Positions 19,775-27,800 of a DNA stretch of 61,364 bases are shown piece by piece. The stretch's first letter is position 1. Each line of letters starts with the position of its first letter. The DNA comes from Pseudoselenomonas ruminantium. Lineage in GTDB: Bacteria > Bacillota > Negativicutes > Selenomonadales > Selenomonadaceae. The position numbers and the translations under genes are program-made. The notes under the pieces were generated by a model, which saw only the letters and a program-made list of their open reading frames with translations, did not search any database and was not told where the DNA came from. The stretch is taken from the NCBI RefSeq assembly GCF_900113715.1, contig NZ_FOQK01000001.1:170941-232304 (forward strand), given 5' to 3'.

Positions 19775-20152
19775 ATGGTTGATATGAATACAACGATTGC
19801 AAATAATATACTCGTATTGCTAAAAAAACACAATAGAAAGCAGACCAATCTTGCGGATGCACTTAAAACAAATAAGCAGACAGTAAATAAGATGCTCAAC
19901 GGAACACGTATGATTAACGCCGTTGAGCTAAAAGCTATTGCAGATTACCTCGGTGTGAGGATGGAGGAGCTAACCCAGATATCTAAAGCACATTCTGTAA
20001 CTGATGTTGTTCATGCATTTATGGGGAAGGTTCAGTCTGAACAAGCGAAGCAGGCGCTGCAAATTGCTGATGATCTTTCAGATATGATTTTGTTTCACAA
20101 GAGAGTCCGCGAAAATGGCAATGCCATGCTGGTTGCTTGGGAGGATGATTGA
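19775..20152 (+). CDS. XRE-family helix-turn-helix regulator
   Basis: 125 residues. An N-terminal HTH of the XRE/Cro type (NLADALKTNKQTVNKMLNGTR, about residues 24-46) is followed by a helical C-terminal extension. GGGAGG lies eight bases before the ATG. It is the first gene of a three-gene unit; its stop overlaps the next start. It probably represses its own promoter through the inverted repeats at 19658-19719. Codon use is AT-rich compared with the flanking chromosome. Confidence 0.85.
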   Translation: MVDMNTTIANNILVLLKKHNRKQTNLADALKTNKQTVNKMLNGTRMINAVELKAIADYLGVRMEELTQISKAHSVTDVVHAFMGKVQSEQAKQALQIADDLSDMILFHKRVRENGNAMLVAWEDD

Positions 20153-20973
20153 TGGGAAATGTTTTTGAGGAAAGCTTATTCAGCAAATGGCCAAAACGGT
20201 TCGAGAAAATAGATTTTCAGGCTAAATCTTTTACTGCAAATTATTGTGGAAGTTCTATTATTCGTGAGTCTATATTCGGAATAGTATCGAATTATGCACG
20301 AAAAAGGGAATTATCTTTAGAAATACTTAGGTATCCGTTTAAAGATGATGAACTTTGGGCTTTTACATTTGTAAAAAAAGGTACAGTATTTCTTTGCGTT
20401 AATTCTGGGCTTGCTATATGTAAACAGATTTTTGCAGTAGCTCATGAGTTATATCATATACACTGTTATGCAGAAGATATCGATCCTGATACGATTACAT
20501 GTGGATCGTTATTAGATTCAAAAACTGTCGATGAGTTAGCGGTGTCAAAGGAAGACCTGGAAGCCAATGCATTTGCAGGGTTAATATTGATGCCGGATAG
20601 TATGTTGGATGAACAGCTTAAACTTTTTGGTATAGTAGGAGAGCGGATTTCTGTAGATGATGTCTTGACTTTGATGGATTTGTTTGCACTTCCATATAAA
20701 GCGGTTGTATTACGGCTGGCGGAGAATCATAATATCTCACCCGCAAAAACAAAGGAACTACTTATGGTGGATGCAGATTTTGTGTCTGAAAGGATAAAGC
20801 TTACCGGGAAGGCACTGGGATGGCAGCAGGCTAATAGCAATCTAGTATATTTGGGCAGTTTGCTTGATGATATGGAGCATAACAGTGAGAATGATTTGCT
20901 GACTGATAGCCGGGTGGAATCAGATAAACAGTACTTGGGGAGAATCAGAAAGGACTTTCGTAAGGAAAGTTAA
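20152..20973 (+). CDS. ImmA/IrrE-family metallo-endopeptidase
   Basis: 273 residues with the zinc motif HELYH (His98, Glu99, His102), preceded by AVA as is usual for ImmA/IrrE (DUF955) proteins. A further acidic region ANAFAGLILMPDSML fits the family's downstream third-ligand region. Such proteases typically cleave or antagonise a partner XRE repressor, here the gene immediately upstream. The ATG at 20152 overlaps the XRE stop codon, with GGGAGGATG upstream. The proposed relief of repression by cleavage is inference. Confidence 0.85.
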   Translation: MGNVFEESLFSKWPKRFEKIDFQAKSFTANYCGSSIIRESIFGIVSNYARKRELSLEILRYPFKDDELWAFTFVKKGTVFLCVNSGLAICKQIFAVAHELYHIHCYAEDIDPDTITCGSLLDSKTVDELAVSKEDLEANAFAGLILMPDSMLDEQLKLFGIVGERISVDDVLTLMDLFALPYKAVVLRLAENHNISPAKTKELLMVDADFVSERIKLTGKALGWQQANSNLVYLGSLLDDMEHNSENDLLTDSRVESDKQYLGRIRKDFRKES

Positions 20974-20982
20974 GGTGAGCGC

Positions 20983-21792
20983 ATGACAAAAGAGAAATAT
21001 GCTCTTCTAGATACTGATTTCATTTCCAAGGCACATCTGATTCGTAAGGATGATCAGAATAAATTGATTGATCGGATAATGGAAATGCCTAGATATCAAT
21101 TTTACTGCCATGAACAGATAAGGAAAGAACTGATTAAGCATAATGTTGGTAATTCTCCTGAGTGGTTAGAGACTAAGATTTCTGATGGCTCTGTTCATTG
21201 TATTTCCGATGAAGAAATCATAGCTGACCTGCATACCATTTATTCCGATTCTGCTGAGGCAGTATATGCAAATATGCTCAGAAATGGATGTGAAGCATAT
21301 AAAAGTGGTCATTTTGAAGAGAATTTTATACGACTGCAAGCACTGGATTATCTGTCGATATCCAAAGAGTTGTTTCTTCAGGAACTAAAGGCGGATTGTG
21401 ATGAAATTGGTGAAGGGAAGAATCTTGGAGAGCTTAAAAGCTATGTACTTCTTCAGGTATTGAGTACAAAATTGGGTGAGCAGGTCTATGTTTTTTGCTC
21501 CGATGATAAAAATGCCAGAAGTGGGATAGTTAGTCTTGGTAGCGCCAGATGCATTAGTGTACTAACAGCTTTTATGCGGCTATATAAAGAAGGCGTTCTC
21601 TTGAGAAAGGATGCGGAGCCTTATCTTCAGGCATATCTCAGTGAATGCAAGAAACATCATCAGACGACGTTCAGAGTTCATGATAAATCTAAGCAGATGC
21701 AAATGTGTAAGGTTCCATGTGAACAGGTAATCAGGGAAATGTATGCTGGTAAGTTGGAGTTGCTGCAGAACGGAAACTTGAGGTATAAATAG
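20983..21792 (+). CDS. PIN-like domain protein, candidate toxin/effector
   Basis: 269 residues. The N-terminus LLDTDFISKA (Asp10, Asp12) and the later CSDDKNAR (Asp174, Asp175) resemble the acidic cluster of PIN-type ribonucleases; between them is a mostly helical segment. It is nine bases downstream of the ImmA/IrrE gene and closed by a terminator, so it is the last gene of a regulator-protease-effector unit. RNase activity is an inference from motif spacing. It could be another small nuclease fold. Confidence 0.6.
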   Translation: MTKEKYALLDTDFISKAHLIRKDDQNKLIDRIMEMPRYQFYCHEQIRKELIKHNVGNSPEWLETKISDGSVHCISDEEIIADLHTIYSDSAEAVYANMLRNGCEAYKSGHFEENFIRLQALDYLSISKELFLQELKADCDEIGEGKNLGELKSYVLLQVLSTKLGEQVYVFCSDDKNARSGIVSLGSARCISVLTAFMRLYKEGVLLRKDAEPYLQAYLSECKKHHQTTFRVHDKSKQMQMCKVPCEQVIREMYAGKLELLQNGNLRYK

Positions 21793-21815
21793 TAAATAAC
21801 ATAGATGAAATGATT

Positions 21816-21846
21816 AAAGGATCATGTGGAGAGCATGGTCCTTTTT
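21816..21846 (+). terminator. Intrinsic terminator after the PIN-like gene
   Basis: The stem AAAGGATCATG / CATGGTCCTTT with a 7-base loop ends in a T run. Confidence 0.85.
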
Positions 21847-22101
21847 GTATGCATAATAATCCGGAGAAAGGAGGGGAACAGACAGAAAGTCGTAGCTTAC
21901 AGCTATGATGTGCAGTTGCGTTGCAGGGGATTTTTGGCATTCCGCTGTCTCTGGTTAGCTCAGGTTGGTAATAATTTTTTTACGGTGAGTTTTTTGTGGA
22001 AAAGAACGACATCTTAACGTATCACATCTGAAACGGGGAGAATATGGAATACAAGTATGGAACTCGGCAGTTTTGGTGTAGAAGGTATTGTAAAATAGAT
22101 G

Positions 22102-22107
22102 TATAAT
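22102..22107 (+). promoter_or_regulatory. Candidate -10 box for cas1-cas3
   Basis: TATAAT lies about 100 bases upstream of cas1 in AT-rich DNA. No good -35 at standard spacing is visible, so the promoter may be weak or activator-dependent. Confidence 0.4.
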
Positions 22108-22205
22108 GAATAGAAGAAATAATGTTAAGAAAAATGTAAATATGCTTCAACGATAATAGTATTCCTAAAATGCTTAGGAAGGATTACAATCAAGGGGGGG
22201 AAATG

Positions 22206-23195
22206 ATGGAAGGTTTGACGCCTACAGAGCTAAAATCAATATTATTTTCGAAAAGAGCTAATGTTTTTTATTTGGAAAAGTGTCGTGTTATGCAGAAGGA
22301 TGGGCGAGTACTGTATCTAAAAGAGGGGAAGAAAGCTAATCAATATTGGAACATTCCTATTGCAAATACGACGGTGATTCTTTTGGGGACGGGAACATCG
22401 ATAACTCAGGCGGCAGTAAGAATGTTGTCCAGTGCAGGTGTTTTAGTTGGCTTCTGTGGTGGAGGAGCTACACCATTGTTGGCAGGAACGGAAATAGAAT
22501 GGATGAGCCCTCAAAGCGAATACCGTCCGACACAATATGTGCAGGGGTGGTTATCGTTTTGGTTTGACGAGGATAAAAGATTGTTGGCAGCTAAAAATTT
22601 TCAAAATAAGCGTTGCGATTTTTTTGAACGTGTATGGACTAAGGATCGGGATTTGCATGATGAAGGTTTTTATGTTGATGATAGAGAGATAGAGGGGGCG
22701 TTGCAAAGTTTTCGACGGTCTATCGATGCGGTAGCAAATGTAAATGAATTGTTGTCTGCAGAGGCAAATTTCGCTAAGCAACTATATAAATATTCAGCCA
22801 AACATGCGGATTATGGTGATTTTACACGAGATGTAAATGGACTGGATACAGCTAATATTTTCCTGAACCACGGAAATTATTTGGCGTACGGTATGGCTGC
22901 ATCAGCTTTATGGGTCTTGGGGATTCCACATGGTTTTGCGGTGATGCATGGTAAAACAAGGCGTGGTGCTTTGGTTTTTGATGTAGCTGATTTGATTAAG
23001 GATGCTATCATTCTGCCAGGGGCATTCATTTGTGCTCGAAACAATTTAGAAAATCAAGAGTTCCGTGACTATTGCTTACAAAAGTTTACAGAGCATAAGG
23101 TCTTGGAAGTCATGTATGATACGGTCAAACAACAAAGTCAGAAATGGCAGAAGGGAGACGGTCTGGATGATGGTTATATTTACCAGCCAGAGTGA
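22206..23195 (+). CDS. cas1: CRISPR-associated endonuclease Cas1, subtype I-F
   Basis: 329 residues from ATG 22206 (ATG 22203 is equally in frame), with AGGGGGG just upstream. The start and core match I-F Cas1: LTPTELKSILFSKRANVFYL, YWNIPIANTTVILLGTGTSI, VLVGFCGGGATPL and SPQSEYRPTQYVQGW. Catalytic-site regions with Glu, His and Asp are present (HGNYLAYG and FDVADLIKDAIILP). Cas1 integrates new spacers together with the Cas2 domain of Cas2-3. It overlaps cas3 by 29 bases. Confidence 0.95.
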   Translation: MEGLTPTELKSILFSKRANVFYLEKCRVMQKDGRVLYLKEGKKANQYWNIPIANTTVILLGTGTSITQAAVRMLSSAGVLVGFCGGGATPLLAGTEIEWMSPQSEYRPTQYVQGWLSFWFDEDKRLLAAKNFQNKRCDFFERVWTKDRDLHDEGFYVDDREIEGALQSFRRSIDAVANVNELLSAEANFAKQLYKYSAKHADYGDFTRDVNGLDTANIFLNHGNYLAYGMAASALWVLGIPHGFAVMHGKTRRGALVFDVADLIKDAIILPGAFICARNNLENQEFRDYCLQKFTEHKVLEVMYDTVKQQSQKWQKGDGLDDGYIYQPE

Positions 23196-26100
23196 CAAGA
23201 AAGCACTGAAGACAACTCGTTGGATTTTGGATGCTTTTGCGAATCGCATCGGTAATGATACTTGGCAGACTGTTATTACCGAGGATGGCTTGCGGATGGT
23301 GCACAATCTTCTTAGACGGCATGCGACCAAGAGCTTGTCTGTATCCTGCCGCTGGATTCGGTCTCGTACTCGCAGTCAATTGTTATGGATTGTGGGAGAT
23401 AGAACACGTTTTAATGAGGACGGGTATGTTCCTGTAAATAGCACGCAAAAAGATGTAATACACAATGCATGGGAAAATAATTGGCAGTACCTGCCGGAGA
23501 TAAAAGCTTTGGCAGCGGTGGCGGCGTTGCTTCATGATTGGGGGAAGGCAAATGATGCTTTTCAGAAATTGTTGCAGGGGAAGAATGGGCAAGAGCTTTA
23601 TCGTCATGAATGGTTGAGTTGTAAATTGTTAGAAGGGCTGGTATGTCTATCGGACAATCCGTTGGATGATACTTGGCTGCAACAGCTGCAAATGGGAACC
23701 TTCCCGGAGAGGAAATTGATAAACTGGATAAAGGAAAATGCAGGTAAGACGTTTACTGCTATGCCACCGATGGCTGCTTTACTCTGTTGGTTGATCCTCT
23801 CCCATCATCGATTACCGAAGCTGAATGATGAGGATAGCAAACGATATAAATGTACGGAGGTAGCAGCGATTTCTCAATTGTTGGTACAAATCAGTGCAGA
23901 TTGGGGCTATATAAAAGGGGAAAAGGCAACTATAGAATTTTCCAAAGGCTTGGTTGTTTCAGCTTCATGGCAAAAAATGCTGAAAAAATGGTGTGGACGC
24001 CTGCTGGAACAAAAGGATATATTGCATGATCTATATACGAAAAATAATGTTCGTTCGTTGCTCGTATACGCAAGAGTAAGTCTGATGTTGGCAGATTATA
24101 CTGTATCGGCTAAGAATAAGGATGATAGCTGGCAGGAGAAGAGCCTGCTTTATGCCAATACGCAAAAACAGCAGGTGAAGCAGTATTTGGCTGAACATTT
24201 GGTGCGTGTAGCAGAACAGGCAACGGCCATTGCCCAGCGGTTGCCGAAGCTTGCGGAGGGGATGAGTAGGGGGGGGGATATAGCCGAGCTGCGTAAAAAG
24301 AGCCCATCAGATTATGCTTGGCAGGACAAAGCTGTTGCCAAGATCCGTGACGTTCAGCAACAACAGGTTAAAGCTGGGCGGAACCAGGGAGGGTGGTTTA
24401 TTATCAATATGGCAGGGACTGGCTGTGGTAAGACTTTTGCTAACGCTAAAATCATGCAGGCAGTTTCGCCGGATGGTAAATCCCTGCGTTATAGTTTGCT
24501 GCTAGGATTGCGTAGTCTGACGCTGCAGACAGGTCAGGAATATCGAGCGAGGATAGGTATGGATGCCGGTGATATGGCGGTTTTGGTCGGTGCAGCGGCA
24601 ATAAAGGATTTATATACAGAATCAGGATCTTGGGAGGATAACAGTGATACATCGTGTATGAATGAGTTACTGCCGGGGGAGATATATGCAGATTTCCCTC
24701 AAGAAGATAAATTCTTGCAGGTGTTATTTGCATCATCTCGAGCAGCGGTAGGGAAAAATCGTGATTTGCTGTATGCTCCTGTTCTGGTAGCAACGATTGA
24801 CCATTTGATGCCAGCCGTGGAAAGTGTGCGTGGCGGACGGCATATTTTGCCATTGCTCCGTATGATGTCAGCAGATATTGTCATTGATGAAATTGATGAT
24901 TTTGCTGGAGCTGATTTGGTGGCTATTGCTCGATTGGTTCACACTGCAGGTTTACTGGGGAAAAATGTAATTCTATCGTCAGCGACCATACCGCCTGATT
25001 TGGCAGAAGGACTGTTTTCTGCCTATGCTGGCGGTAGAGCTGAATATACACGTTTTTTTGGCTGTCATAGTGAACTGAATTGTGTATGGGTGGATGAATT
25101 CCAGACTAAAATCCATAGTTTGGTTGATAGTGAACAGGATAAAATTTTGGTAGATTATCGGCAGTGGCATAAAGACTTTTCCTTGAAGCATAAGGCTAAG
25201 CTGGAGCTGCAGCCGGCGAAGCGGTATGGTTGGATTGTGGATTGTAAGCAACTTCAGGGGGTATCGGAAAGGGAGCAGCGCTTGTCAGGATACTTTCAAG
25301 CTATACAAGAAGCTATATTGCAGTTGCACGCGTGTTATGCAGTCAAAGATAAAAAGACGGGCAAAAAAATTTCTTTGGGTGTTGTTCGCTTGGCTCATAT
25401 TACGCCTTGTGTTTTGGCGGCAAAGTATTTGTTGAAATCGGCGTGGCCAGACGATTGTGTGCCACGTATCATGGTGTATCATAGCCGGCAGACGGCGTTA
25501 TTGCGTAGTATGCAGGAAAAATATCTTGATAAGGTTTTAAAACGCAAGAATCAGGATGTTCCGGAGGTTGATTTTGATGATGTTGTCTTGCGACGTCATA
25601 TTGACGGGACAGATGCGCAGAATGTCATATTTATTTTGGTGTCAACACCTGTTGAAGAAGTAGGTCGAGACCATGATTTCGATTGGGCAGTTATTGAGCC
25701 GTCGTCTTATCGTTCAATCATTCAATTGGCTGGGCGTATCCGTCGCCATCGACATGCTATGGATAAGGGAACGGTGGGCAATATTGCCATTATGCAGTAT
25801 AACATTGAAGCGTTGGCTGCAAAGAAGAAAATAGTATTTGCCATGCCTGGCTTTGAATGTAAGCAATATGTGCTTTCAAGCCATGATATGAATTGTTTGG
25901 TGGATATCCGGCAACTTGCTGATGGAATCAATGCTGCACCGAGAATAGTACGACCGGAGAATCTTCATCCCCATGATAAGTTGGTTCATCTGGAACATCA
26001 GGTTTTGACTGATTTTCGGGATTTGACTCTGCATGGCGCTGCCTATATCCATGGTTGGCAGGAAGAATCATGGTGGTTGACAGCTTTGCCGCAGCAATTC

Positions 26101-26427
26101 AATAAGTTCCGTGAAGGAAAGCAGGAGATTGAGCTCTGTTTGCAGGATAAAGTGGGAGATGGGCTGGCTTTTTATGAACAAAGCCAACAGACCAAGAAAT
26201 GGGTAAAACGTGAAGATACTTATGGTATTGTACATGAACAAGTGGAGGAAGAAGGGCGTTTTTGGTTGGAACGAAATTATCAGCAAGCCATGGCAGGCTA
26301 TCTAGCAGGCAAGGATAGGTGGGCGGCTAGCTTGCGCGTTGGAGTTTTGACAATTCCAGGGCGTGCAGATTGGCGATATGCGGATCAATATGGTATGTAC
26401 AGATTAGGTGACGATATGTTAAGATAA
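23167..26427 (+). CDS. cas3: Cas2-Cas3 fusion helicase/nuclease, subtype I-F
   Basis: 1086 residues. ATG 23167 is chosen because GGGAG lies nine bases upstream and the protein then begins with the Cas2 fold (MMVIFTSQSDKKALKTTRWI). Domains: Cas2 (about 1-95), HD nuclease with LLHDWGKANDAF near residue 123, and an SF2 helicase with Walker A GTGCGKT near 416, DEID near 572 and QLAGRIRRHR near 852. The fused Cas2 is diagnostic of subtype I-F. Cas3 degrades DNA marked by the Csy complex, and the Cas2 part joins Cas1 in adaptation. The stop codon is ten bases before the crRNA-like element. Confidence 0.95.
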   Translation: MMVIFTSQSDKKALKTTRWILDAFANRIGNDTWQTVITEDGLRMVHNLLRRHATKSLSVSCRWIRSRTRSQLLWIVGDRTRFNEDGYVPVNSTQKDVIHNAWENNWQYLPEIKALAAVAALLHDWGKANDAFQKLLQGKNGQELYRHEWLSCKLLEGLVCLSDNPLDDTWLQQLQMGTFPERKLINWIKENAGKTFTAMPPMAALLCWLILSHHRLPKLNDEDSKRYKCTEVAAISQLLVQISADWGYIKGEKATIEFSKGLVVSASWQKMLKKWCGRLLEQKDILHDLYTKNNVRSLLVYARVSLMLADYTVSAKNKDDSWQEKSLLYANTQKQQVKQYLAEHLVRVAEQATAIAQRLPKLAEGMSRGGDIAELRKKSPSDYAWQDKAVAKIRDVQQQQVKAGRNQGGWFIINMAGTGCGKTFANAKIMQAVSPDGKSLRYSLLLGLRSLTLQTGQEYRARIGMDAGDMAVLVGAAAIKDLYTESGSWEDNSDTSCMNELLPGEIYADFPQEDKFLQVLFASSRAAVGKNRDLLYAPVLVATIDHLMPAVESVRGGRHILPLLRMMSADIVIDEIDDFAGADLVAIARLVHTAGLLGKNVILSSATIPPDLAEGLFSAYAGGRAEYTRFFGCHSELNCVWVDEFQTKIHSLVDSEQDKILVDYRQWHKDFSLKHKAKLELQPAKRYGWIVDCKQLQGVSEREQRLSGYFQAIQEAILQLHACYAVKDKKTGKKISLGVVRLAHITPCVLAAKYLLKSAWPDDCVPRIMVYHSRQTALLRSMQEKYLDKVLKRKNQDVPEVDFDDVVLRRHIDGTDAQNVIFILVSTPVEEVGRDHDFDWAVIEPSSYRSIIQLAGRIRRHRHAMDKGTVGNIAIMQYNIEALAAKKKIVFAMPGFECKQYVLSSHDMNCLVDIRQLADGINAAPRIVRPENLHPHDKLVHLEHQVLTDFRDLTLHGAAYIHGWQEESWWLTALPQQFNKFREGKQEIELCLQDKVGDGLAFYEQSQQTKKWVKREDTYGIVHEQVEEEGRFWLERNYQQAMAGYLAGKDRWAASLRVGVLTIPGRADWRYADQYGMYRLGDDMLR

Positions 26428-26437
26428 AAACGTAGTT

Positions 26438-26513
26438 GCTATCCATCGGATAGATGGCTTAGAAATTTATATATTTAATTATCTTTTAGTCCGCCGTGTA
26501 GGCGGTGAAAGAG
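26438..26513 (+). ncRNA. crRNA-like regulatory RNA (CreR-type candidate): degenerate repeat - short spacer - degenerate repeat
   Basis: First pseudo-repeat 26438-26465: stem CCATC/GATGG with loop GGATA, then CTTAGAAA, the same layout as the array repeat (stem CCGCC/GGCGG, loop GTATA, handle CTTAGAAA). Two stem pairs are changed on both strands, so pairing is kept. Second pseudo-repeat about 26486-26513: stem CCGCC/GGCGG, loop GTGTA. The spacer begins at 26466, and its first 17 bases (TTTATATATTTAATTAT) recur at 26522-26538 after CC. Cas6f cutting after each stem would give an RNA of about 48 nt (26458-26505). Structure and match are seen directly; processing and repression are inferred from known crRNA-like cas regulators. 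Confidence 0.8.
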
Positions 26514-26519
26514 ATAAAA

Positions 26520-26553
26520 CCTTTATATATTTAATTATAAATTGACATTGGGC
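26520..26553 (+). promoter_or_regulatory. Predicted Csy-complex target: CC PAM plus partial protospacer
   Basis: CC at 26520-26521, the type I-F PAM on the spacer-sense strand, is followed by 17 bases identical to the start of the crRNA-like spacer. Mismatches begin at position 18. A normal 32-base footprint would reach 26553 and cover the -35 box at 26542-26547. Seed-only matching would favour binding without Cas3 cleavage. Confidence 0.75.
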
Positions 26554-26571
26554 GATAATGTGGGTTATAAT
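26542..26571 (+). promoter_or_regulatory. Strong promoter of the csy1-csy2-csy3-cas6f operon
   Basis: Consensus TTGACA (26542-26547), an 18-bp spacer and consensus TATAAT (26566-26571). The predicted start is near 26578, about 37 bases before the csy1 start codon. The effector genes are therefore a transcription unit that can be controlled separately from cas1-cas3. Confidence 0.88.
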
Positions 26572-26614
26572 ATCATTAACATAAGATATGGAATATTTCA
26601 GAAACGAGGTGAAG

Positions 26615-27772
26615 ATGGTGAGTATTTTCTCAGATTATGTCCAGTCTGAAGCGGATAAGAAGAATAAATCTAAAAAAGAATGGCTGTTAGATATAGCTAA
26701 AAATGCTGACAAATGCTTATTTGCAACCCATATAGGAAGGTTTACGAATCCAGATGTGACAGTCAATTGGCAAGCAAATATAAACGACAGACCGGCAGAA
26801 GGTTATGTGTCAACGGCATCTGTATCTTGTAGCACGGATGTATTTGTGGCGGCCAATTACATGGCAACAGCCAGTTTGTTGCAACAAAAGTTGGAAGATG
26901 GCAAAAGCGTTTACGAACATCTGCTGTTGGATGATGATTATTTGGCGCAGGATATCACAGACACGGGAGCAGACTATGTGGTCGTTCGCAGTGCGTTGTT
27001 GGAGATAAGAACCCATGAAAAGCCGACAACTACCGATACACGGTTGAAGCAAGTATATTTTCCTGTGGGGGATGGGTATCATTTGCTGACGGTGTTGCCA
27101 CCGTCCAGTTTGATGCAGGAAGTGCGATTGCGCATCCGGGCTATGGAGGATGATGCGAGACAGGCATGTGATAAAAAGTCAGAAAAATACGGCGATGTTC
27201 ATGAACGTATATATAATCTTACGCAAATGAAGTTCGGAGGAACGAAGCCTCAAAATATCTCGTTCAATAATAATCGATTGGGGGGACGTTCGTATATGCT
27301 CCCCTCGTTGCCGCCTAATGTGAGGGAACAGACGATAGCATATCCTCGTAACGACTTTTTCCGTGACACGTTAAGACTGCGAGATTTCAGGTATTTATTC
27401 CTGCAATTGCATGGTTGTTATACGGATAATCGGAATAATCTTGCGATACGTCAAAAGATTCGTGGCGTAGAAAAGAAAATAATGGACAGGGCAATGCAAA
27501 GCGTATATGCATTACGGCAGAAGGAAGGTGGCTGGAGTGATTCACGCAGGCTTAGTAAGGCTCAGCGTATTTGGCTGGATGAAAAGTATAAAGCAGAGCG
27601 ATATGAAGAGGATGGCTGGCAGCCTGATATTGTCAAAGATTTTTCAGCGTGGCTGATGCTGACCTATGAGTGGATTTTGAAGCGAGATAAGATTCTGTTG
27701 GGGGATGGAGAATTAAAGGCATTATCAAAAGAAATATGTGTGCTTATCAGAGAGGATTTGCAAAAACAGTAG
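26615..27772 (+). CDS. csy1: Csy1 (Cas8f), large subunit of the type I-F Cascade
   Basis: 385 residues from ATG 26615, with AGGTG upstream; a GTG at 26618 is an alternative. Family markers: KQVYFPVGDGYHLLTVLPPS, MKFGGTKPQNIS, and RSYMLPSLPPNV followed by aromatic residues. With Csy2 it forms the PAM-recognising tail of the Csy complex at the crRNA 5' handle. It is the first gene of the effector operon and sits directly behind the strong promoter. Confidence 0.95.
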   Translation: MVSIFSDYVQSEADKKNKSKKEWLLDIAKNADKCLFATHIGRFTNPDVTVNWQANINDRPAEGYVSTASVSCSTDVFVAANYMATASLLQQKLEDGKSVYEHLLLDDDYLAQDITDTGADYVVVRSALLEIRTHEKPTTTDTRLKQVYFPVGDGYHLLTVLPPSSLMQEVRLRIRAMEDDARQACDKKSEKYGDVHERIYNLTQMKFGGTKPQNISFNNNRLGGRSYMLPSLPPNVREQTIAYPRNDFFRDTLRLRDFRYLFLQLHGCYTDNRNNLAIRQKIRGVEKKIMDRAMQSVYALRQKEGGWSDSRRLSKAQRIWLDEKYKAERYEEDGWQPDIVKDFSAWLMLTYEWILKRDKILLGDGELKALSKEICVLIREDLQKQ

Positions 27773-27800
27773 AAAAATACATAGAAAGGGGGACGTGGGC

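Larger units (their letters stand above)
21793..22205 (+). other. Intergenic region between the PIN-like gene and cas1
   Basis: 413 bases without a supported gene. It contains a terminator (21816-21846), a candidate TATAAT (22102-22107) about 100 bases before cas1, and a 7-bp hairpin (22162-22180) directly before the cas1 ribosome site. A 63-codon open frame at 21826 has no ribosome site and no family likeness. Confidence 0.6.

Noticed and set aside
21826-22017. 63-codon open frame upstream of cas1
   Set aside because: Starts inside the terminator stem, no ribosome site, no family likeness.
26466-26538. The 17-base spacer-promoter match as a chance product of AT-rich DNA
   Set aside because: The match starts exactly after the handle CTTAGAAA in one copy and exactly after CC in the other, which simple AT-richness does not explain; kept as a finding.
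26428-26614. Possible CreTA-type toxin RNA or peptide next to the crRNA-like element
   Set aside because: No start codon with ribosome site or second small promoter is visible in the 187 bases; the promoter match fits a cas regulator better.
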